Assembly: GCA_905215045.1 (NCBI GenBank)
Contig: CAJMOO010000033.1
Location: 1-19,591 of the forward strand
Source: an uncultured bacterium
GTDB taxonomy: Bacteria > Bacillota_A > Clostridia > Lachnospirales > Lachnospiraceae
Reading direction: 5' to 3'
Length of the DNA stretch: 19,591 bases
The notes beneath the pieces were generated by a model that was not told the DNA's origin, did no database searches, and saw only the letters and a list, made by a program, of their open reading frames with translations. A program made the position numbers and the translations under genes. Each line of letters begins with the position of its first letter. Position 1 is the first letter of the stretch. Shown here piece after piece: positions 14,424-19,591 of this stretch.

Positions 14424-16781
14424 TTATTTTAACTTGATCTTGATCGTTGCTTTTTTATTACTTCCATCTGTTGCCATCGCTGTGATCTTTATGGTCTTTT
14501 TCTTTCCTGCTTTCTTTGTCTTTACTTTACCACTTGATGTAACGGTTGCATATTTTGTATTATTTGATGTCCAACGAAGTTTTTTATTAGCTCCTTTGCT
14601 TGCTTTGACTACAGCTTTTAATTTCACTGTCTTTCCTGCTTTAACACTCTTCTTTCCTTTGATCGTGATCTTCTTTACTTCACCTTTCATAACCCGGATC
14701 ACAAATGTCTTCTTTTTACCGCTTCCATCTGTTGCTATTGCTGTGATGATAACCTTTTTGCCTGCTGCTTTTTTGTTGATCTTTACGACTCCATTTTTAT
14801 CTACTGTGGCAAGTTTGGAATTGCTTGTCGTCCATTTCACTTTGTCTTTTGGAAGATTCGTTGTCAGTTTGATCTTTTTGCCCGGAGCAATTTTATCAGA
14901 GATTGCCCCAATTGTGATATTTTTGATCTGCTGATCATCTTTTCCTGTATTGTTCGTTTGATCATCTTTTTTTGTATCTGACGTGTTATTATTTACTGGC
15001 ACTTTTTCTACGGTAAATTTAACCGTTGGTCTTGTGACGGTCTGGTTTGTTGCATAATGGTTCATGTTGGTTATTGTATGATATTGGTCTTCATCAATAA
15101 AATATGTGAGATAGTAAGTTCCTTCTTTTTGTGCTGTGACTTTCTGCGCACCTTTTCCACCACTTAATGTAATAGCTCCATTTTCTATTGGATCTCCACT
15201 GGCATCTGTTATTTTCCAAGTACCATATTTACTTTGGAAATCGTAATATACGGCATCTTTTTCGTTCATTCCATTCAATTGAATCTGATTTAATAAGAAA
15301 CTCTCTCCACTCTTCATTGCCTGATCATGCCTGTCTGCCACAACTTTAGTAAGCGGTCTTGTTGCGATCAGTTCATCAACTTTACTCTCTGTTGTCAATA
15401 GATCTTCTGTATAAGAACCACCTGCTGTACACATTAAAACGTTCCGGCTAATGCGGTTGATCGCTTTGTCTGCTGTTTGATCATTCTTAATATTTGTCCA
15501 ACTGATTCCGTCTTTATCTGTATCTGTAGGATGAAGAACTGCTCTGTTTTTTAAGGATGCTCTTGCATTACTTCCACTGAATGTTCCTAGCACATATGTT
15601 GCTGCAGCATTACAGCCTATGATCGTTACATCATAATTGATCAGTACTGGACATTTATAATAAGTCACTGCCTTCTGTTTTTTCTGTTGTTGCCTGATAT
15701 AGGCTGCAGTATATGGTGGTAATGTTATTGTTGCTTCGGACGATGTTTCTGTTGTCTTGCTTTCACTTTTCTCATTAGACCATCCATTTTCAATTGCCTG
15801 TGATGTGTTAAACCCAATAGTCCCTGTAATTTCTCCAAATACCCCTAATGCTTTCTTATATTCCACGGACACTGATTCTTCATACGTATATGATTTAGAT
15901 CCATTTACTGCATTTGTAACTGTATAGTTTACCGCATTTGTTAATGACTGCGTTCCAGAAACTGTCGTTCCACTGTCATTATTGTAGCCTGCCGTATACA
16001 TTGGACTTTTTTCTTGTTCATCACTGATCTCACGATGATAACTTCCTTCATTCATTGGATAGATTGGTGAAACCTTGAAATTATGGAAGTACACCGTCAT
16101 TGCTCGAAATTGAACTGTTAAATAGGCATCAAAAACAGGCAAAAGTATCGTTTTATAATAAACAGGACCTTCTTCGTTACTATTTGATAACTGGGATGCT
16201 TCTTTTGCTGTTACAAATGCTTGCATCTTTTTCCCATCCATAACTTCATAGTTGTTTATTTGATCTATTGCCTTTTTCTGTGCATTTTTCAAACTGTTAT
16301 CTGTACCTTCAAATATGTTTGGTACTAAAAAAATATAGCCATCTACCCTACGTTCTGGAAGATCTTTTTTTCCATAAACTGTTAGATTCTTTATATATTT
16401 CGTTGGTGTATCATTCGCCCTGGCTCTTTCAAAGAGGCAAGCTCCCAAATACTCCCAGTCATTGACTAACGAACTTGTCGATGTGTTCATCTTATATTGA
16501 TCATCTTGAAATGATGTCTGCAATGCTTTCTGATAATTACTTGTGTTCGTTCCATCCGCAATATCAACATCAGCTTTTCGATAATAAATCTTGCCACTGC
16601 CGAGTGCCTGCGTATCTTTATCTTCCAATATTGCTGGAATATCACTTAACGAGTTTATGATCTCATTTTTGTCTGCTGCCTGCACTGTCATTGGTAAAAA
16701 ACTTGTGATCATCATAACAAGACTTAAACATACCGATATCATTTTATATGTTATCTTCTTGTCTTTTTTCAACTTATTCAT
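14424..16781 (-). CDS. Secreted aerolysin-like protein with two Big_2 domains
   Basis: 785 residues. The ATG at 16781 has AAGGAG about 9 bases upstream; a frame extension to 16826 lacks a site. A Sec signal peptide ends near TVQA|AD (residue 35). Residues 36-230 are unrecognised. From FHNFKVSP (232-239) runs a Ser/Thr-rich, beta-strand-like region (264-360) containing ALGVFGEITGTIGF, ENGWSNEKSESKTTE and ITLPPYTAAYI. This pattern (strand, small-residue hairpin, GWS with alternating S/T, LPP) is that of aerolysin/ETX-MTX2 pore formers. Residues 361-590 are shared with the divergent neighbour. An Asn/Asp/Lys linker (595-618) leads to two Big_2 Ig-like repeats (620-698 and 702-785), both lysine-rich. 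There is no LPXTG or membrane anchor, so it is probably released or held by charge. The toxin-like call is from pattern, not a search. Confidence 0.72.
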   Translation of the reverse strand: MNKLKKDKKITYKMISVCLSLVMMITSFLPMTVQAADKNEIINSLSDIPAILEDKDTQALGSGKIYYRKADVDIADGTNTSNYQKALQTSFQDDQYKMNTSTSSLVNDWEYLGACLFERARANDTPTKYIKNLTVYGKKDLPERRVDGYIFLVPNIFEGTDNSLKNAQKKAIDQINNYEVMDGKKMQAFVTAKEASQLSNSNEEGPVYYKTILLPVFDAYLTVQFRAMTVYFHNFKVSPIYPMNEGSYHREISDEQEKSPMYTAGYNNDSGTTVSGTQSLTNAVNYTVTNAVNGSKSYTYEESVSVEYKKALGVFGEITGTIGFNTSQAIENGWSNEKSESKTTETSSEATITLPPYTAAYIRQQQKKQKAVTYYKCPVLINYDVTIIGCNAAATYVLGTFSGSNARASLKNRAVLHPTDTDKDGISWTNIKNDQTADKAINRISRNVLMCTAGGSYTEDLLTTESKVDELIATRPLTKVVADRHDQAMKSGESFLLNQIQLNGMNEKDAVYYDFQSKYGTWKITDASGDPIENGAITLSGGKGAQKVTAQKEGTYYLTYFIDEDQYHTITNMNHYATNQTVTRPTVKFTVEKVPVNNNTSDTKKDDQTNNTGKDDQQIKNITIGAISDKIAPGKKIKLTTNLPKDKVKWTTSNSKLATVDKNGVVKINKKAAGKKVIITAIATDGSGKKKTFVIRVMKGEVKKITIKGKKSVKAGKTVKLKAVVKASKGANKKLRWTSNNTKYATVTSSGKVKTKKAGKKKTIKITAMATDGSNKKATIKIKLK

Positions 16782-17019
16782 AATACCACTCTCCTTTTCC
16801 ATAAGATCGCATTTATGCAAGTACAAACGTAATTTATACTTTTGACATTTACATCATTTTATAATGTTTTTTCCTTATGAAATAGTGTCTTAGAGTCACG
16901 TTTTTTCATCAAAACTCCATAATTAATATGTGACTATCGGTTACTATTTCTCAAACAATCTTTTTCATAAAATAAAACCAGAGATAATAAGGTATTTTTA
17001 TGTGAAGGAGGTCTTATAT
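16782..17019. promoter_or_regulatory. Divergent intergenic region of the two secreted proteins
   Basis: The 238 bases hold both ribosome sites and must hold both promoters. The AT content is high and several TATAAA/GATAAT-like boxes occur, for example GATAAT at 16983-16988 on the plus strand and TATAAA boxes near 16837 on the minus strand. None has a good -35 partner at 16-18 bases. An activator-dependent or alternative sigma promoter is therefore possible. No terminator or RNA gene was seen here. Confidence 0.4.
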
Positions 17020-19533
17020 ATGAAAAAGAATCTGAAAAACTTATGGGGTAAGAGGATATTTTCTTCTTTTCTCTCCATATCATTTTTATTAAGCGGGATT
17101 TCCCCTGCATTTAATGTATCGGCAGCTTCTCCTGCATCTGTTCCTGATACTTTAACTTTAAAAGAATCTGCTGGAGTATGTAGTGGAAACTCTGTCGCAT
17201 TTAATGTAAGATCGAATGCGTTCAACTCCAGTAAGCTGAAATTTTATCAGGATATGCTTAGTGGCAGTCATACAAAGACAAATGCTTCCACCAAATCTGG
17301 TGCACCAAATGCAACTTCGGCAGAAGACTGGTTTGACATCGCTTATATACTTCACCGAAATCGTCAATCGCAGTCTGGTACCAGCAATTACAGCTCAAGA
17401 ATGGAAGCTATGCGTTATTCTACGATTGCTGAATATAATAACACTGGTAAAATATCCAATAATGAATATAAGGGCGGTTATGTATGGCATATTCATCGCA
17501 ACGGCTTTAATTATAGTAATTCACTTAGTAATGCAAATACAGATATCCGTAAAAAATTATATGAATATTATCTGGCACAGCATACGAGCGGTAGCAACAA
17601 AAAAGGCTGGAATTCCAGTGACAAAAGTGCAACAAACAGCTTTAAATCTCTGGAAGATAATACAAATCAAGATGTCTTTTGGTCTATTTTGAGCCTGAAC
17701 AGATCTGAAGGTGATAACAGGCGACGCGGACATGGAAGTGCCTTGATCGCTGTCTTTTATGATTTCAAGGTAAGCCCTGTTCTTCAGGAAGACGCTGGAA
17801 CTACTTATATCCGTACAAGAAGTGATGGTTCTGATAAAAACGAATCTTTTGTTTCTAGTTTTACAAATGATACTCCTCAGAGTGCCAATGCTGAGTACAC
17901 AGGAAGTACAGAAAACACTGTATCCCATACAAGCAATATCAGTGGAAGTTCTTCTTACACAATGGGCCACTCTGTAACTGTTGGAACAAGCGTTAATTTT
18001 GGAGCTTTTGCAAGCGGTTCTGTGGACTATACATTTGATTATTCCAATACTGTAGAAAAAGGTTGGTCTAAAGAAGATTCTGTCAGCAAAACAGAGAAAA
18101 AAGAAGATAAATCATCCATTTCTCTTCCTGCTTACAGTGCGATCAAAATGAAGAGAACTACTTCTGACAGCGAAGAAGTGACAACATATAACTGTCCTGT
18201 GATCCTTACTTATAAAGTGATGTTATTAGAACATGTTCTCAATGCAAGCAATGACGAGGCTAATGCTGCAACCGCAACTTTGGGTATTTTTGGAAGCAAT
18301 AGCATCAGTGCCCGAGAAGATTTAAAGACTTATCTTACTGATAACTTAAATATTAAAGATACCAACCGTAACGTTACATGGAGCAGTTTTGCCTCAAATG
18401 CTGATACAAAACAGGCATTTCATTATGCTTTATCAAATACTGCCCAGTATATTCCGATGTCATCCGCAGGTGCTACTTACAGTGTTAATTTAAAGACGAT
18501 CAACATTACTTATGACGGTCTGATCTCTACACGGGCATTATCACGGATTGAGACTGCTGATAATACAAATCATAAAAACTTACCAGCAGGTACCTCCATG
18601 AATGTTTCTGATATCAAACTAAAAGGAATCAATGCTGCTGGTACTGATTATATCGGATTTAACCAGAATCGGGGTCATTGGATCTTAACCGATGCCACTG
18701 GTCATGAAGATACTTCTGGAAAAATTGCAACACTCACAACAGACCGTACTGGAAAAGTGAGTTTAAATGCAACAGCACCTGGAACGATTTACCTTGAATA
18801 TGTGATTGACGAAAACTGCTATGCAACAGCTTCAAAACCAGATATTTTTATGACAAATGATAAGCTTGCTTCCACCGCTGTCATCAAGATTCATGTTGAA
18901 AAATGTGAATCTCATCACTATAAAAATATACGAACCGAAGCTACACCAACTCAGGATGGAAGTATCATAAAACGATGTAGTATTTGTAATGACAGCCAGC
19001 TTGTACAGACAATTGCAAAGCCTGCTGTTTATACAATTACCAAAAACACCTACAATGGAAAAGTTCTAAAACCATCTGTCACGATCACAGATCGCAATGG
19101 CAAAAAGCTTTCTCCTTCTTCTTATGAGATCCTTTATAAGAAAACTGGAAAAAATGTTGGTACCTATCAGGCTCAGATTAATTTCCGTGGTGACTATACG
19201 GGAAGTAAAACGATTTCTTATCAGATTCTTCCTAAAAACTGCAGCTTAAGATCTGTAAAAGCTAAGAAAAAATCATTCACTGTCCGTTGGAAAAAGCTTT
19301 CCACCAAAATGCCAACAAAACGAATCTCTGGTTATCAGATTCAGTACAGTGAAAAACCTAATTTTTCTAAGAGTAAGATCAAGAAGGTTTCTGGATACAA
19401 AAAAACAAGTGTAACAATAAAAAAACTAAAATCTAAGAAAAAATATTATGTAAGAATCCGCACAATATTGAAATCTGGTGGTAAAACTTATTATTCTAAC
19501 TGGTCTGGTTCTAAAGGTGTAAAAGCTAAATAA
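17020..19533 (+). CDS. Secreted aerolysin-like protein with CxxC, MBG-like and FN3 modules
   Basis: 837 residues. The ATG at 17020 is chosen because AAGGAGG lies 8 bases upstream; the open frame extends to 16930 without a site. A Sec signal peptide ends near NVSA|AS (residue 35). Residues 36-245 are unrecognised and Ser/Asn-rich. YDFKVSP (247-253) begins a core matching the divergent gene: strands with VNFGAFASGSVDYTFDYS (325-342), EKGWSKEDSVSKTEK, SISLPAYSAIK (366-376), TYNCPVILTY, LISTRALS (501-508), GHWILTDATG and YLEYVIDE. Residues 629-664 hold a His/CSIC module common in clostridial surface proteins. About 668-737 is an MBG-like beta module, and 740-837 a lysine-rich fibronectin type III domain. 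No sortase motif is present. The core suggests a beta-pore-forming protein; the tail suggests binding to a surface. Function is inferred. Confidence 0.72.
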   Translation: MKKNLKNLWGKRIFSSFLSISFLLSGISPAFNVSAASPASVPDTLTLKESAGVCSGNSVAFNVRSNAFNSSKLKFYQDMLSGSHTKTNASTKSGAPNATSAEDWFDIAYILHRNRQSQSGTSNYSSRMEAMRYSTIAEYNNTGKISNNEYKGGYVWHIHRNGFNYSNSLSNANTDIRKKLYEYYLAQHTSGSNKKGWNSSDKSATNSFKSLEDNTNQDVFWSILSLNRSEGDNRRRGHGSALIAVFYDFKVSPVLQEDAGTTYIRTRSDGSDKNESFVSSFTNDTPQSANAEYTGSTENTVSHTSNISGSSSYTMGHSVTVGTSVNFGAFASGSVDYTFDYSNTVEKGWSKEDSVSKTEKKEDKSSISLPAYSAIKMKRTTSDSEEVTTYNCPVILTYKVMLLEHVLNASNDEANAATATLGIFGSNSISAREDLKTYLTDNLNIKDTNRNVTWSSFASNADTKQAFHYALSNTAQYIPMSSAGATYSVNLKTINITYDGLISTRALSRIETADNTNHKNLPAGTSMNVSDIKLKGINAAGTDYIGFNQNRGHWILTDATGHEDTSGKIATLTTDRTGKVSLNATAPGTIYLEYVIDENCYATASKPDIFMTNDKLASTAVIKIHVEKCESHHYKNIRTEATPTQDGSIIKRCSICNDSQLVQTIAKPAVYTITKNTYNGKVLKPSVTITDRNGKKLSPSSYEILYKKTGKNVGTYQAQINFRGDYTGSKTISYQILPKNCSLRSVKAKKKSFTVRWKKLSTKMPTKRISGYQIQYSEKPNFSKSKIKKVSGYKKTSVTIKKLKSKKKYYVRIRTILKSGGKTYYSNWSGSKGVKAK

Positions 19534-19542
19534 TCGTAATCA

Positions 19543-19587
19543 AAACCACCGGCTTAGCCGGTGGTTTGTACTAGCCCTATAAGGGCT
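19543..19587 (+). terminator. Two tandem hairpins after the secreted protein gene
   Basis: The first hairpin has a perfect 11-bp stem (19543-19553 with 19557-19567) with a 3-base TTA loop, 9 bases after the stop codon. Only a short T run (19565-19567) follows, so it is a weak classical terminator. A second hairpin AGCCC-TATAA-GGGCT (19573-19587) lies 5 bases further, just before the window ends. Two compact GC-rich hairpins in tandem are also typical of the subterminal palindromes of IS200/IS605 elements, so this could be the end of a mobile element that continues outside the window. Confidence 0.6.
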
Positions 19588-19591
19588 TATT

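Noticed and set aside
14434..14934. Plus-strand open frame of 166 codons
   Set aside because: It is the antisense of the lysine-rich Big_2 repeats (Lys codons read as Phe/Leu), giving an artificial hydrophobic peptide.
16842..16865. TTGACA and TATAAT on the plus strand as a strong promoter of the 17020 gene
   Set aside because: The boxes are perfect but only 12 bases apart, too close for sigma-A; kept only as an observation about the regulatory region.

Overview
The window looks like chromosomal DNA from a low-GC, Gram-positive gut anaerobe of the Clostridia, most likely Lachnospiraceae. The evidence is AT-rich codon use, strong GGAGG-type ribosome binding sites, a CIRCE heat-shock operator, lipoprotein and Sec signal peptides of Firmicutes type, and lysine-rich Big_2/FN3 surface modules typical of that family. 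No rRNA, tRNA or CRISPR array was seen. The genus cannot be fixed from the sequence alone.

Region 1 (1-3300): A leftward sigma-A promoter overlapped by a CIRCE operator sits at 36-86 and must drive a heat-shock gene beyond the left edge. Next to it is a leftward operon: a UbiD decarboxylase of the gallate decarboxylase (LpdC) type, its UbiX partner that makes the prenylated flavin cofactor, and a ribokinase-like kinase. It ends in a hairpin terminator at 125-174.

Region 2 (3297-9100): A second leftward operon runs NRAMP-like transporter, pxpB, pxpC, biotin carboxyl carrier protein, biotin carboxylase, pxpA. It has a good promoter at 9036-9064 and a terminator at 3297-3336. It looks like a 5-oxoproline (pyroglutamate) import and ATP-driven opening module with its own biotin arm and biotin carboxylase. 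The gene content resembles a urea carboxylase split into separate proteins.

Region 3 (9100-12440): A 230-bp imperfect palindrome with perfect 35-bp ends (9151-9380) separates the pxp operon from a translationally coupled hybrid histidine kinase and LuxR-type response regulator, both leftward.

Region 4 (12500-14410): A monoacylglycerol-lipase-like alpha/beta hydrolase (leftward) and a small lipoprotein (rightward) diverge from a short intergenic region. A bidirectional hairpin terminator follows at 14365-14410.

Region 5 (14424-19591): This is the most striking part. Two large secreted proteins are transcribed divergently from a 238-bp spacer. They share a recognisable core that resembles aerolysin/ETX-MTX2 beta-pore-forming proteins, but they carry different C-terminal modules: two Big_2 repeats in one; a CxxC module, an MBG-like module and FN3 in the other. 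The right edge holds two adjacent hairpins, either a terminator or the palindromic end of an IS200/IS605-like element.
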